In this document: positions 24,434 through 35,334 of the stretch, one piece after another
Layout: each line of letters opens with the position of its first letter
Position numbering within the stretch: position 1 is the first letter of the stretch
Origin: Paenibacillus zeisoli
Lineage (GTDB): Bacteria > Bacillota > Bacilli > Paenibacillales > Paenibacillaceae
NCBI RefSeq assembly: GCF_003994465.1
Contig: NZ_RZNX01000005.1
Span: forward strand, 124,001-188,000
Direction: 5' to 3'
DNA: 64,000 bases
Translations under genes and position numbers: made by a program
The notes under the pieces: model-generated
Databases searched by the model: none
What the model saw: the letters and a program-made list of their open reading frames with translations, nothing else
Told to the model about the DNA's origin: nothing

Positions 24434-26965
24434 ATGAGCTTGCCCATAGATGAGATTATTCCTGATTTGAAAGACACATTAAATAAGAGCAATTGTGCCG
24501 TATTACTGGCAGAGCCTGGAGCAGGAAAGACAACTCGCACCCCGCTTGCTTTATTAGAGGAGCCCTGGCTGAATGGACTGGGCATTGTCATGCTGGAGCC
24601 ACGCCGATTGGCAGCCAGATCTGCGGCAGCCTTCATGGCTGCGCAGCTCGGAGAGGAAGTCGGTGCAACAGTTGGCTATAAAATTCGGATGGACAGCAGA
24701 ACTAGCGCTAGAACACGAATTACAGTGGTCACCGAAGGCATTCTTACACGGATGCTTCAGACAGATCCTGCGCTTGATGGAACCGGACTGGTTATATTCG
24801 ATGAATATCATGAACGAAATCTTCAGGCGGATCTAGGTCTCGCTCTCTCCCTGCAGAGTCAGGCGATTCTTAGAGAGGACCTTCGTATATTGATCATGTC
24901 AGCCACCCTGGCTGCTGATCCGGTCTCCCGCCTGATGAACGATGCAGCTGTACTGCAAAGCCAGGGGAGAACGTTCCCGGTAGAAACTATATATTTAACG
25001 GAGCCGAGCCGTCAGCCGCTTGAATCCTTAATGACGGGAACCATTCGTTTAGCCTTATCCAGACATGAAGGTGGAATTCTGGCTTTTTTACCAGGAGTTC
25101 GTGAGATACGCCGGGTTCAGATGAGCCTGCTTCAGGAACTCCCGCCCCATGTAGAGGTTGTTCCCCTCTATGGAAGCATGCCGCAACAGGAACAGCTTGA
25201 TGCAATCCGGGCACCACATCCAGGACACCGCAAAATTGTGCTGGCTACTTCAATAGCTGAATCCAGTTTGACGGTAGAGGGAGTCCGGGTTGTTATTGAC
25301 TGCGGACTCAGGCGGACACAGCAGTTCTCTGCTCGAACGGGTATGGGCAGGCTGGTTACCATGCGGGCCGCCAGGGACTCGGCTGACCAGCGCAGAGGGC
25401 GGGCGGGACGAACAGCTCCGGGCGTATGTTACCGGCTGTGGACCGAGCAAGAGGACCGTCAGCTGCCTGAACGGACTTCTCCCGAGATCCTGGAGGCAGA
25501 TCTTTCGGGGCTTGCTCTTGAACTTGCTGTATGGGGGGTGAAGGAGCCAGCTGAGCTGCAGTGGCTGGATGTGCCACGGGCTTCTTCCTTCCTTCAAGCC
25601 CAGCGTCTGCTCATTCAGCTTCAAGCCTTGGACTCGGGCGGAAGTATTACAGCACACGGTCAGCAGATGGCCGAACTTGGCCTCCATCCTAGACTTTCTC
25701 ATATGATCCTGGAGGCTTCCCGATTGGGAGCGGGCAAGCTGGCCTGCTTGCTGGCCGTACTCCTCGAGGAAAGGGACATCTTTCCTAGGTATACCTCAGG
25801 AGGCATGAATAATGACCTGCGGGCAAGGCTTGAAGTCATGACCAAGGCTTCCTTAGTAGGAGCGGGCCGAACCGACCTGCGCGGAGCACTCGGATCTGAT
25901 GTGGAACGGCTTCTGATCCAGAGCAGACAGTGGAGCTCAAGACTTCCTGATGCTGGCTGTGAACAAAAGGACCCAACGATAGAAGCTGCTGATCTGCTGT
26001 GCGGCTTAATGGTTTCCTTTGCTTTTCCGGACCGGATTGGCCAGCGTAGACAAGATGGGCGTTACCTGCTGCGCAGCGGCCGTGGAGCGGAGATGCCTAG
26101 TGGCGAACAACTGTCTCAGGAGAAATATATTGTCGCCGCGGAAGTAGATGATGAAGGTACAGAAGCAAGGATTATACTTGCTGCTCCGCTTACGGAGAGC
26201 CAGCTTGAGCTGCATTACAGAAAGGAAATGAACGAAGAGGTTGAGATTAAATGGGACGAAGGTACAGGAACCGTCAGAGCCAGGAGCATGCTCAAGCTAG
26301 GATCCATTGTGATTAAGGAGACAGCCAATATAAAGCCCACTCAAGAACAAATTCAGACGGCTCTATTGAGGACAATCCAAGATGGTGGAATTCATCTGCT
26401 TCCCTGGGATGTGAAATCTAGGCAGCTTCAAGCGAGAATTCAGTTCATGCGGGAGTATTGCGGCAAGGATTGGCCGGATGTATCGGATCAGGCGCTTATG
26501 CAGAATGCAGGGCCGTGGCTGTCTCCTTATCTTGATGGATTCAAGAAGAAGTCTGACTTTAGATCATTGAAGCTGTATCAAATTCTGGAGAATCTCCTGA
26601 ACTGGAGTCAGAAGCAGGAGCTGGAACAGCAAGCTCCAACTCATATCATGGTCCCAAGCGGTTCCAGAATTGCTGTGAACTATGAAGGTCCCGGTGCTCC
26701 CTATGTCTCCGTCAGGCTTCAGGAGTTATTCGGTCTACTGGATACGCCGCGGCTAGCTCATGGACATGCAGGGATTACGTTGCATATTCTGTCCCCGGCT
26801 TCCCGGCCGGTCCAGGTAACTTCTGATTTGCGCAGCTTTTGGACGAACACTTACTTTGACGTGAAAAAAGATCTGAAAGGCCGCTATCCCAAGCACTACT
26901 GGCCTGATAACCCGCTCGAAGCCACGGCAACGAAGCGGGTTCGCCCGCCTGTTGATCGCAAATAA
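24434..26965 (+). CDS. hrpB: ATP-dependent helicase HrpB
   Basis: 843 residues of the DEAH-box family. Motif I is EPGAGKTTRTPLALL, motif II is DEYH (in FDEYHERNLQADLGLAL), motif III SATL and motif VI QRRGRAGRT; the HrpB-specific C-terminal domain follows. ATG at 24434 has AAGGAG upstream and aligns with the family N terminus (MSLPIDEIIPDL); a longer frame from 24374 lacks a site. A cytoplasmic nucleic-acid helicase of poorly defined role. Monocistronic or read from upstream. Confidence 0.92.
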   Translation: MSLPIDEIIPDLKDTLNKSNCAVLLAEPGAGKTTRTPLALLEEPWLNGLGIVMLEPRRLAARSAAAFMAAQLGEEVGATVGYKIRMDSRTSARTRITVVTEGILTRMLQTDPALDGTGLVIFDEYHERNLQADLGLALSLQSQAILREDLRILIMSATLAADPVSRLMNDAAVLQSQGRTFPVETIYLTEPSRQPLESLMTGTIRLALSRHEGGILAFLPGVREIRRVQMSLLQELPPHVEVVPLYGSMPQQEQLDAIRAPHPGHRKIVLATSIAESSLTVEGVRVVIDCGLRRTQQFSARTGMGRLVTMRAARDSADQRRGRAGRTAPGVCYRLWTEQEDRQLPERTSPEILEADLSGLALELAVWGVKEPAELQWLDVPRASSFLQAQRLLIQLQALDSGGSITAHGQQMAELGLHPRLSHMILEASRLGAGKLACLLAVLLEERDIFPRYTSGGMNNDLRARLEVMTKASLVGAGRTDLRGALGSDVERLLIQSRQWSSRLPDAGCEQKDPTIEAADLLCGLMVSFAFPDRIGQRRQDGRYLLRSGRGAEMPSGEQLSQEKYIVAAEVDDEGTEARIILAAPLTESQLELHYRKEMNEEVEIKWDEGTGTVRARSMLKLGSIVIKETANIKPTQEQIQTALLRTIQDGGIHLLPWDVKSRQLQARIQFMREYCGKDWPDVSDQALMQNAGPWLSPYLDGFKKKSDFRSLKLYQILENLLNWSQKQELEQQAPTHIMVPSGSRIAVNYEGPGAPYVSVRLQELFGLLDTPRLAHGHAGITLHILSPASRPVQVTSDLRSFWTNTYFDVKKDLKGRYPKHYWPDNPLEATATKRVRPPVDRK

Positions 26966-27042
26966 GGGTAGTTCCTATGGTTAATTGCTTCCTGATCGGG
27001 GTAATGATGGAGGGAACAGTTAAATCAAAGGAGGCAATTGAC

Positions 27043-27558
27043 ATGGCTAAAAAAATAGTGGGTGTATTTGATACGGACCGAGAAGCAACCGCAGCGATTG
27101 AATCTCTTCAGAATCAGGGATTCCGGGCAGATGAGATCTCGGTCATTACTAAGAACCGCGATGATCAGGCTGCTATCTCGGAGGAGACGGGTTCCAAAGC
27201 ACCGGAGGGCGTGGCTACAGGAGCCGCAACAGGAGGTGTTGTTGGCGGTGTAACAGGACTGCTGGCAGGACTTGGACTTCTTGCGATTCCAGGCGTTGGT
27301 CCTATTCTTGCAGCGGGTCCAATTGCAGCCACACTTACAGGAGCCGCAGTCGGCGCTGGCGCAGGCGGTCTGGTAGGCGGATTGATCGGCCTTGGAATTC
27401 CTGAGGATGAAGCGAACGAATACGGAGATTATGTGAATAATGGGAAAATCCTTGTCCTGGTTGATGAGGATGAGCGCACGTCTACAGTATATGATACATT
27501 CCGGACTAACCGCTCTTTGAATGCGTCCCGTTATTCAGATACGAATCCTAGACTCTAA
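27043..27558 (+). CDS. General stress protein 17M-like (YflT domain) with glycine zipper
   Basis: 171 residues. An N-terminal YflT-type domain (KKIVGVFDTDREATAAIESLQNQG) is followed by a Gly/Ala-rich hydrophobic zipper (about residues 55-125) and a short C-terminal domain with ILVLVDED. Related proteins are general-stress induced in Bacillus. ATG at 27043 has AAAGGAGG at good spacing. No clear sigma-B promoter was found upstream by eye. Confidence 0.82.
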   Translation: MAKKIVGVFDTDREATAAIESLQNQGFRADEISVITKNRDDQAAISEETGSKAPEGVATGAATGGVVGGVTGLLAGLGLLAIPGVGPILAAGPIAATLTGAAVGAGAGGLVGGLIGLGIPEDEANEYGDYVNNGKILVLVDEDERTSTVYDTFRTNRSLNASRYSDTNPRL

Positions 27559-27596
27559 TCTGACTACACGAATAATCCGGATTAACCGGTACTCAT

Positions 27597-27646
27597 AACA
27601 AGCAAAAAGAGTCCAGCTGAGTTTCGGCGGACTCTTTTTGCTTGTT
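27597..27646. terminator. Bidirectional terminator
   Basis: An 18-bp inverted repeat (27597-27614 with 27629-27646) containing AAAAAGAGTCC/GGACTCTTTTT. It separates the convergent stress-protein and YhgE genes. Confidence 0.9.
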
Positions 27647-29795
27647 AATGAATCAGGCCGCTCTTTCGGACTTTCTGTAACAGGGGTGCAGCAAGGCGAT
27701 TGATTCGGTTTTTGAGGGCAAGACCGAGCAGAACCGAAATCAATCCATAAAGGGTTAGAACGAGGATATCTCTAATCACAAGCTCTGGGACGATTCCTCC
27801 CACAGCTTCCCGAAGAAGGCCGATTCCATAGGTGAACGGCAGGAAAGGGTAGATCGCCTGAAAGAAGAGAGGCGTGACCTGTATGGGAAAGGTTCCTCCT
27901 GAACCCGATAATTGCAGCACCAGCAGCACAATGGCCATGGCTTTTCCGACATTACCAAATACGGAGACGAGAGTGTAGATCATTAGCATAAATACCAGGC
28001 TGATCAGCAAGCTGAACATAATAAATAGGAGTTTATCTTTGGCATAAGCCCCAAGAATGAAAAGGTCTCCTGCTGATACAAAAACTGATTGGAGCAAAGC
28101 CAGAGTACCAAAGGTAAGAAATCTCCCCAAGTATACCTGCCAGCTTGAAAATTCTAACTGGGATTTAACTTTAACAGTGAGCATGGATACAAGCAGCAAG
28201 CCTCCCACCCAGAGAGATAAGGTGGTGAAGAAGGGAGACATGGCGGAGCCGTAGTTGGGAATCGGAAATAGCTTACTCTCCGCTAGAATAACGGGCTCGG
28301 AGAAGAATTCGCTTTCTTTCTCGTAATTTAGCTCAAGCAGCTTAATGAGGTCTTCCAGGCGTCCTTCCTTCTCCAAAGCACGTAGTCTGTCTCCGATTGC
28401 CTTGACTTGATTTTCTACCTGAGGCAGCCGCTCTTGTACAAGCTTGGCTTCCTTCAAGCCTAAAGTAAGCCCCTTCGACGCATCGATCAGAATCTGCTGA
28501 ACTTTGGGGAGGGAATGCTGAGCCTTAATCAAAGTTGTTCTGGTTAGAGCAGCTGTATTATTAGCTTGAACGATGGCTCCTTGCAGACTAGGGAGAATCT
28601 CACTATCAAAGCTGCCGATCATTCGATCCAGTTCAGAACTAATAAGGGTGACCGTTTTCTTGGAGGTATTCACTAATAAGACATTTGGCTCTTTACCCTG
28701 TCCTTGTTGGAAAGCTTGCCCTAGCATGTTCTGGAGAGATTCAATTCTTGCAATAACACTCAGCATTTCGGTGGATATGCCGGTAAGAGCGCCAGAGGGA
28801 GCAACTGCATTAATGCTGTCTGTTAGGGATTTGAAAGTGTGGGCAGCTGCCACGGCCTCAGTCAAACTCTGCTGGGCACGGTCTATATTTGTCAGCACGA
28901 CATCGGAGGATTTGTTATCCTGTAAGCCTTCTGCAGCGGTTATTCCAAGCTGGGCCGCATCAAGAGACTGTTTAATGCGAATTAAAGTCTGTTTGACTTG
29001 GGGAGCTGCATAGGTTAATGCTGAACGGCTTTGATCCAGGAATTGAATCAGTGATGTGCTGAATTCAGTTCCTTTGCGTGCAAGCTCAGCAGCCTCAGGA
29101 ACACGGGCTTGTACTTCTTGGACGAGGGAATGGCTTACTTTGAGGTCTTTAACTGCCACATCCACGCCATTGTTAATTTCCGGGAATAGGGTCTCAAGCT
29201 TGTAAAGCAGCCCTTTCATTTTGTTGATTAAAGGCAGCTGATGTTCCAGTTGAACCCCGATGTCGTTGAATATTTTGAAAATAGCACCATTTGCGGTTTT
29301 GACGAAACTTTGATTAACCTCCTGGATAATTGAACTGGCTCCTTTCGATGTAATCTTAGGAGCTACTGCATTGATTTTTTCGTTGACCGTATAATGAATT
29401 TCCGCTTGTACCGGATTAGGGGTGAGCACGCTGGCAATGCGCTGTGAGAATTCCCTTGGAATCTCAATAGCTGCGTAATAATTCCCGTATTTAAGTTCCC
29501 TTTGAGCGGCTTCGTGGGAGACAAAGACCCAACCAATTTTAGTATTTGTCTCTAATGACTTCTTGATTTCCAGTCCGAGATTTATTGGCTTACCTTGAAT
29601 AAAAGTGCCCTGATCAAGGTTTGTGACCGCAATTCGAATGCCCTGAGTTGAACTATAAGGGTCCCAGGATGCTTCAATGTTGAACCAGGCGTAAAGAGAA
29701 GGCAGCAAGATGAGACTAAGGATAACTACAGAGGCTGTCCAATTGGTTGCGATATTTCGAATGTCTTGAGTATAGATAGATAGAATTTTCGTCAT
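27645..29795 (-). CDS. YhgE/Pip-family membrane protein
   Basis: About 716 residues. One N-terminal membrane helix (ASVVILSLILLPSLYAWFN) leads into an extracytoplasmic domain with PNPVQAEIHYTVNEKINAVAP, a long helical region (about 180-480), and a C-terminal ABC-2-like block of five to six helices (about 515-700). This is the YhgE/Pip (phage infection protein) architecture, related to EsaA/YueB of type VII secretion. ATG at 29795 fits AGGCGG spacing; a TTG at 29801 is too close. The nearby T7SS operon lacks EsaA, which makes a functional link worth testing. Confidence 0.85.
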   Translation of the reverse strand: MTKILSIYTQDIRNIATNWTASVVILSLILLPSLYAWFNIEASWDPYSSTQGIRIAVTNLDQGTFIQGKPINLGLEIKKSLETNTKIGWVFVSHEAAQRELKYGNYYAAIEIPREFSQRIASVLTPNPVQAEIHYTVNEKINAVAPKITSKGASSIIQEVNQSFVKTANGAIFKIFNDIGVQLEHQLPLINKMKGLLYKLETLFPEINNGVDVAVKDLKVSHSLVQEVQARVPEAAELARKGTEFSTSLIQFLDQSRSALTYAAPQVKQTLIRIKQSLDAAQLGITAAEGLQDNKSSDVVLTNIDRAQQSLTEAVAAAHTFKSLTDSINAVAPSGALTGISTEMLSVIARIESLQNMLGQAFQQGQGKEPNVLLVNTSKKTVTLISSELDRMIGSFDSEILPSLQGAIVQANNTAALTRTTLIKAQHSLPKVQQILIDASKGLTLGLKEAKLVQERLPQVENQVKAIGDRLRALEKEGRLEDLIKLLELNYEKESEFFSEPVILAESKLFPIPNYGSAMSPFFTTLSLWVGGLLLVSMLTVKVKSQLEFSSWQVYLGRFLTFGTLALLQSVFVSAGDLFILGAYAKDKLLFIMFSLLISLVFMLMIYTLVSVFGNVGKAMAIVLLVLQLSGSGGTFPIQVTPLFFQAIYPFLPFTYGIGLLREAVGGIVPELVIRDILVLTLYGLISVLLGLALKNRINRLAAPLLQKVRKSGLIH

Positions 29796-29902
29796 TTTCA
29801 ATTACCGCCTAACCAATTTTGCTATAGTATAACTGGTTTGGCTAAAGATCATTCCGAGCCGATTGAAATGCAGCTAAATAGGCAAGTTAAAGGAGATCAA
29901 TG

Positions 29903-31231
29903 ATGAACAAATATGCCAAATTCATAAGTTCAGCCGCTTTGGTCTGGCTGGTTGCAGGAACTTTAACTTTAGGAGTAACGCCATCAGCGGTATCAGCAGA
30001 AAGGGCAACACTATCTAAGACTTATTGGACGGAGCCTGCGGCTACGCAATTCAGTCGTCCTGCCTGGACGGTTACGCTGTCAGCATCCCATGATGAGCAG
30101 CAGGTCGAATCCCGTGCAGCCGCAGGAGAGGGCCAAGTCTACATTGTGAATGAAGGTAAGTTGATTGCACGGGATGTCTCAAACGGCCGACAAACTTGGA
30201 GTTTTGGCAATAAGCTAAGCCCAATTATCGAATACAATCAAGGGACTTTGTATGGTACCTATGACGATGGAAGAGTCTATGCAGTGAGTTCCAAAGGCGC
30301 AATTAAATGGGTTTCCATCCGAACAGTTACCAAAGCGGAAAGACTGATACTCCTTGGAGATACCCTTTACATTCTAAGAGGTATTGATATCTTTGCTTTT
30401 GATGCAAGAAACGGTGCATTAAAGTGGGAGAATCATGATACTTTTGCGGTCTCTGGATCCCCGGAGCTCACTGAGCAGGAAGGCGTGGTCTTCCGCACTT
30501 ATACGGGAATCGCTAATTTTATGGTGACCCTCAAGGCTTTTGATGCGAAGAATGGAACGCTGCTCTGGGAAAAAAGTCAGCAGCACCTGCCCATTCAGGT
30601 TAGAAATGGATCCGTCTATTCCGTCTATGAGCCGAATCTGTTTGAGGAGCCGCAAGCTGAATTGTCACTTAAACAATTTGATCTAAAGACAGGAAGAGAG
30701 AAAGAGAACTATCTGTATAACTGGTCGAATCATCCTGCTCCTTGCATGTACAGTTATACGAATAATGCCCTGATTGAAGGGAACAATCTGTATGCATTCA
30801 GCAATCATACATTGGTGAAATTTGATTTAACAAGGTATACAGGCAATGCGGACCAGCCTGATCAAGAGATTAGGGGAACGAAGTATGAGATGGATAATCC
30901 CTTGATGAAGCTTTATAAAGGTCGGCTTTTCTACGAGGAACGATCAAAGCTTCCCTATACTACGCATAAATCAATCAACATTTCAGACGGGAGCACAGTG
31001 GAATACCAGAATGATAATCCTGCTGCCCAGGTTGAAGTTTTGGGGAATGGCGTATATATGGGGCAGACGGATGGGGTCTTCCGGGCGTACGAACTCACGA
31101 CAGGCACGGAGGTATTTGCCATAAATACAGGGGCTCGCAATTATGGTCCGACCGAATTTGAACAGGGGATGGCGATCATTCAGACGGATCATCAATTAAT
31201 AGGGGTAGCCCTACCAGGCAATCTGAAGTGA
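29903..31231 (+). CDS. Secreted PQQ-like beta-propeller protein
   Basis: 442 residues with a typical signal peptide (MNKYAKFISSAALVWLVAGT ... VSA) and cleavage near residue 33. Repeated blades end in Trp motifs: VYAVSSKGAIKWVS, IFAFDARNGALKWE, LKAFDAKNGTLLWE. No catalytic or PQQ-ligand set is recognisable, so it is more likely a binding or scaffold protein outside the cell. AAAGGAGAT precedes the tandem ATGs at 29900/29903. Divergent from the YhgE gene. Confidence 0.82.
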   Translation: MNKYAKFISSAALVWLVAGTLTLGVTPSAVSAERATLSKTYWTEPAATQFSRPAWTVTLSASHDEQQVESRAAAGEGQVYIVNEGKLIARDVSNGRQTWSFGNKLSPIIEYNQGTLYGTYDDGRVYAVSSKGAIKWVSIRTVTKAERLILLGDTLYILRGIDIFAFDARNGALKWENHDTFAVSGSPELTEQEGVVFRTYTGIANFMVTLKAFDAKNGTLLWEKSQQHLPIQVRNGSVYSVYEPNLFEEPQAELSLKQFDLKTGREKENYLYNWSNHPAPCMYSYTNNALIEGNNLYAFSNHTLVKFDLTRYTGNADQPDQEIRGTKYEMDNPLMKLYKGRLFYEERSKLPYTTHKSINISDGSTVEYQNDNPAAQVEVLGNGVYMGQTDGVFRAYELTTGTEVFAINTGARNYGPTEFEQGMAIIQTDHQLIGVALPGNLK

Positions 31232-31262
31232 ATTGAGTGAGTGAACATTCTAGATTTTCCAG

Positions 31263-31291
31263 TTGACGGTGAGAAGTGATTGATTTATGAT
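31263..31291 (+). promoter_or_regulatory. Sigma-A promoter of the glcT-PTS operon
   Basis: TTGACG (31263-31268) and TATGAT (31286-31291), 17-bp spacer. The start point lies about 20 nt before the RNA antitermination target. Confidence 0.7.
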
Positions 31292-31315
31292 TAGCTCATA
31301 AATGAAAACACTTTA

Positions 31316-31393
31316 GTGGCGTGTTACCGTAACGGGCATGAGCCAAGGAAAGTTAACCTTATTGTATATGGTTCCTTTTCCTTGGCTCTTTTT
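31316..31393 (+). promoter_or_regulatory. GlcT RNA antitermination target overlapping a terminator
   Basis: A RAT-like imperfect hairpin (31316-31343, with GGCGTGTTACC then GGGCATGAGCC) overlaps the 5' arm of a terminator: GAGCCAAGGAAA (31340-31351) with TTTTCCTTGGCTC (31377-31389), then TTTTT. When phosphate-free GlcT binds the RAT, the terminator cannot form. This matches the known ptsG leader logic, but here the element precedes glcT itself, so the regulator is also autoregulated. Confidence 0.85.
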
Positions 31394-31424
31394 GACTTTT
31401 CATAATAAGGAGGGGTCCAAGGTC

Positions 31425-32279
31425 ATGAAAGATGCGGAACTGCTCCAAGTACAACGTGTAATCGGTAACAATGTCGTTATGGCTCAGAGAGGGACCAGCG
31501 GCAAAGAATACGTTCTCTTGGGAAAAGGAATTGGGTTTGCAGTGAAGGGATCAGGAACGATTGAAGCTAATGATCCTAGAATAGAGAAGCGCTTTAAGCT
31601 GGAGGATCGCGAACAATGGAGTCAGTACGAGAGCCTGATGGAAGACTTTGATCCCAAGGTGATGCATATCTCGGATAAGATCATTCAGTATATTTCTGCA
31701 AGCCTGCCCGGTAAGCTTAACGACAAAATCTATCTAGCTTTACCGAGCCATATTCAGTTCACGGTATATCGGCTTCGCAACGGAATGGATATTATTAATC
31801 CCTTCTTACAAGAAACGAAGCTAAGCTTTCCCAAAGAATTTGAAATCGCTTCCAAAGCAGCGGAGATGATTAGCGAGGCTTTCGACGTACATGTCCCTGA
31901 TGATGAGATAGGCTTTCTTACTTACCATGTCTATTCGGCTGTAAGCAATGTTCCGGTGGGGCAGCTGGTCAAGGCATCCAATATCGTTAACCATTTGCTG
32001 GAGCTGATTCAACAGGAGAAGATAGTGAATTTCAAACAGGGAAGTATGAGTCATGTAAGGCTGATGCTTCATCTGAGGTATTCCCTGGAAAGGATTATGC
32101 AGGATACAAAGGTGGATAATCCTTTTGTTAACCATATCAGGATAGAGTACAAAGAAGAGTATTCATTAGCCAAGCGATTGGGAAAAGTAATGGAAGAGCA
32201 GATCGGCAAGCCAGTACCCGAAGAGGAAATCTGTTATATTGCCATGCATCTATATCGCCTTTACCGGACCACTAATTAA
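31425..32279 (+). CDS. glcT: GlcT/LicT-family transcriptional antiterminator
   Basis: 284 residues: an RNA-binding CAT domain (about 1-60, VQRVIGNNVVMAQ ... VLLGKGIGFAVKG), then two PTS regulation domains with the conserved His residues (MHISDKIIQYI, FLTYHVYSAVSN, YIAMHLYRLYR). Phosphorylation by the PTS controls RNA binding. ATG at 31425 follows AAGGAGGGG; the longer frame from 31338 runs through the terminator and is not translated. It heads the glucose PTS operon and is itself downstream of its RNA target. Confidence 0.93.
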   Translation: MKDAELLQVQRVIGNNVVMAQRGTSGKEYVLLGKGIGFAVKGSGTIEANDPRIEKRFKLEDREQWSQYESLMEDFDPKVMHISDKIIQYISASLPGKLNDKIYLALPSHIQFTVYRLRNGMDIINPFLQETKLSFPKEFEIASKAAEMISEAFDVHVPDDEIGFLTYHVYSAVSNVPVGQLVKASNIVNHLLELIQQEKIVNFKQGSMSHVRLMLHLRYSLERIMQDTKVDNPFVNHIRIEYKEEYSLAKRLGKVMEEQIGKPVPEEEICYIAMHLYRLYRTTN

Positions 32280-32311
32280 TTACACTAACTATGAAGGTGG
32301 GGGATCAAAAT

Positions 32312-32812
32312 ATGTTCTCTAAATGGAGAAAGAAATCAACTGAACAGAAGAAGGTTGAGATTTATGCCCCTGTCACGGGAGAAGCTGTAGCTCTTAGCGC
32401 TGTGCCGGATGAAGCTTTTGCGGGTGGATTCATGGGTAAAGGAATGGCCATTGAGCCAAGCGAGGGTAAGCTTACAGCCCCATTTGACGGGACCGCGATA
32501 CATGTTATTAAGTCCAAACATGCGGTTATCCTGGAACATTCGTCCGGATTGCAGCTGTTATTTCACATTGGAATCAACACCGTTTCCCTTAGGGGAGAAG
32601 GTTTTATAAGCCATGTACAGACAGGCGATACTGTGAAGGCAGGGCAGACTTTGATTGAATTTGATATCCCGAAGATTAAGGAAGCAGGTTACCCGGTGAT
32701 TACATCCGTGATAGCAACAAACGCTGAAGAATTGACGGAGGACATCGAGACGAACCTCGGGCCGGTCCAATCCGGTAGAGATGTCATTCTTACAGCGATA
32801 TTTAAGGCTTAG
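32312..32812 (+). CDS. PTS glucose-type EIIA component
   Basis: 166 residues, the Crr-like EIIA domain: EAVALSAVPDEAFAGGFMGKG, HAVILEHSSGLQ and the phospho-His in LLFHIGINTV. It passes phosphate from HPr to EIIB and is cytoplasmic. In B. subtilis this domain is fused to PtsG (IICBA); here it is a separate gene, 29 nt before the IICB gene. ATG at 32312 follows GGTGGGGG. Confidence 0.92.
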   Translation: MFSKWRKKSTEQKKVEIYAPVTGEAVALSAVPDEAFAGGFMGKGMAIEPSEGKLTAPFDGTAIHVIKSKHAVILEHSSGLQLLFHIGINTVSLRGEGFISHVQTGDTVKAGQTLIEFDIPKIKEAGYPVITSVIATNAEELTEDIETNLGPVQSGRDVILTAIFKA

Positions 32813-32840
32813 GCCAATATATTTGAAAGGGTGAAGTGTG

Positions 32841-34298
<1,458 letters not shown>

Positions 34299-34324
34299 TT
34301 GAACAGGAAGTATGAAATTACAAG

Positions 34325-34356
34325 AACAGGGCGGATATTCAACCGCCCTGTTTGTC
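34325..34356 (+). terminator. Terminator of the PTS operon
   Basis: AACAGGGCGG (34325-34334) pairs with CCGCCCTGTT (34343-34352), then TTGTC. Confidence 0.85.
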
Positions 34357-34491
34357 TATGATCATCAGAATCTTCAGCTTCAACATATTGATTATTGTCT
34401 TATAAGTTTCACTTATGTACCTTGCTTCGGCACAGCTCATGGCGTATATTCGGACAAGGATATACTACTTGGATGAAAGAGGCGTTGTTAA

Positions 34492-35334
34492 GTGTCATAT
34501 CGGCAAATCAAGTGGATGATTCTAATCGTACCCTCGATTATTGTGGGACTTTGGGAGTTTGTAAGGCATCAATTTCTCGTTTCGTACATATCTATGGGAC
34601 TTGGTAATTTCATTACTCCTGTCATTCTATTTGTAGTAAGCATCACACTGCTATACAGACTGTTTGCTATGCTAGAAAGGGTGCAGAATGAGCTGAATGA
34701 AGAGCGTGCGCAGAAGGCACAACTCGTTGCACGTGAGCAGCTGGCGCGAGAACTGCATGATGGTATTGCTCAGTCCTTATTTCTGCTATCTGTCAAAATT
34801 GACAAAGCCGAGCGCAGACAGAACCAGGCTGGAGCAGGGGGTGAACTGAAACTGGATGAGCTGCGTAAGACGGTTCATGAAGTGAATCGGTATGTTCGCC
34901 AATCGATCTCCAATCTGAAGTATCCGCCCGCAGCAAGTAACCTCGGACAGATGACCTTGCGGCATCGGATTATACAAATGATGGATGAGCTTCAGGTCCA
35001 TGTTCAGATGGACTGGGCCCTGAAGGATGCAGATTTTACGGCTAAAGAGCAGGTGGAACTGCTAGCCTGTATCCGGGAAGCTCTGCTTAATGCCAAGAAG
35101 CATGCTCCTGCCAGCCAAATCACATTACAAGGCGAGGGAGATAGCCAATGCTGGAGGGTTCGGGTTACGGATAATGGCCCAGGCTTTGGTGCCAATATAC
35201 ATACAGAAGTCCGGGACAAGTACGGGCTGAAAATTATGAGAGAGCGAGCAGAAGAGATGGGCTGGACGATCTCTATCGGCTCCGAGAAAGGTATGACGAT
35301 GGTCTTGATTGAGAAAGGAGGGACTCAGCATTGA
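34492..35334 (+). CDS. Sensor histidine kinase, NarX/DegS type
   Basis: 280 residues: two membrane helices near 10-30 and 38-58, a short coiled region, a HisKA_3 phosphoacceptor motif ARELHDGIAQSLF, and an HATPase domain with LLNAKKHAP, DNGPGFG and YGLKIMRERAEEMG. The extracytoplasmic part is minimal, so it probably senses within the membrane. GTG start with GAGGCG upstream. Its stop overlaps the response regulator start (TTGA). Confidence 0.85.
   Translation: MSYRQIKWMILIVPSIIVGLWEFVRHQFLVSYISMGLGNFITPVILFVVSITLLYRLFAMLERVQNELNEERAQKAQLVAREQLARELHDGIAQSLFLLSVKIDKAERRQNQAGAGGELKLDELRKTVHEVNRYVRQSISNLKYPPAASNLGQMTLRHRIIQMMDELQVHVQMDWALKDADFTAKEQVELLACIREALLNAKKHAPASQITLQGEGDSQCWRVRVTDNGPGFGANIHTEVRDKYGLKIMRERAEEMGWTISIGSEKGMTMVLIEKGGTQH

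Noticed and set aside
31338-31424. Longer glcT start within the leader
   Set aside because: It would be translated through the RAT/terminator hairpin and lacks a binding site; ATG at 31425 has AAGGAGGGG.
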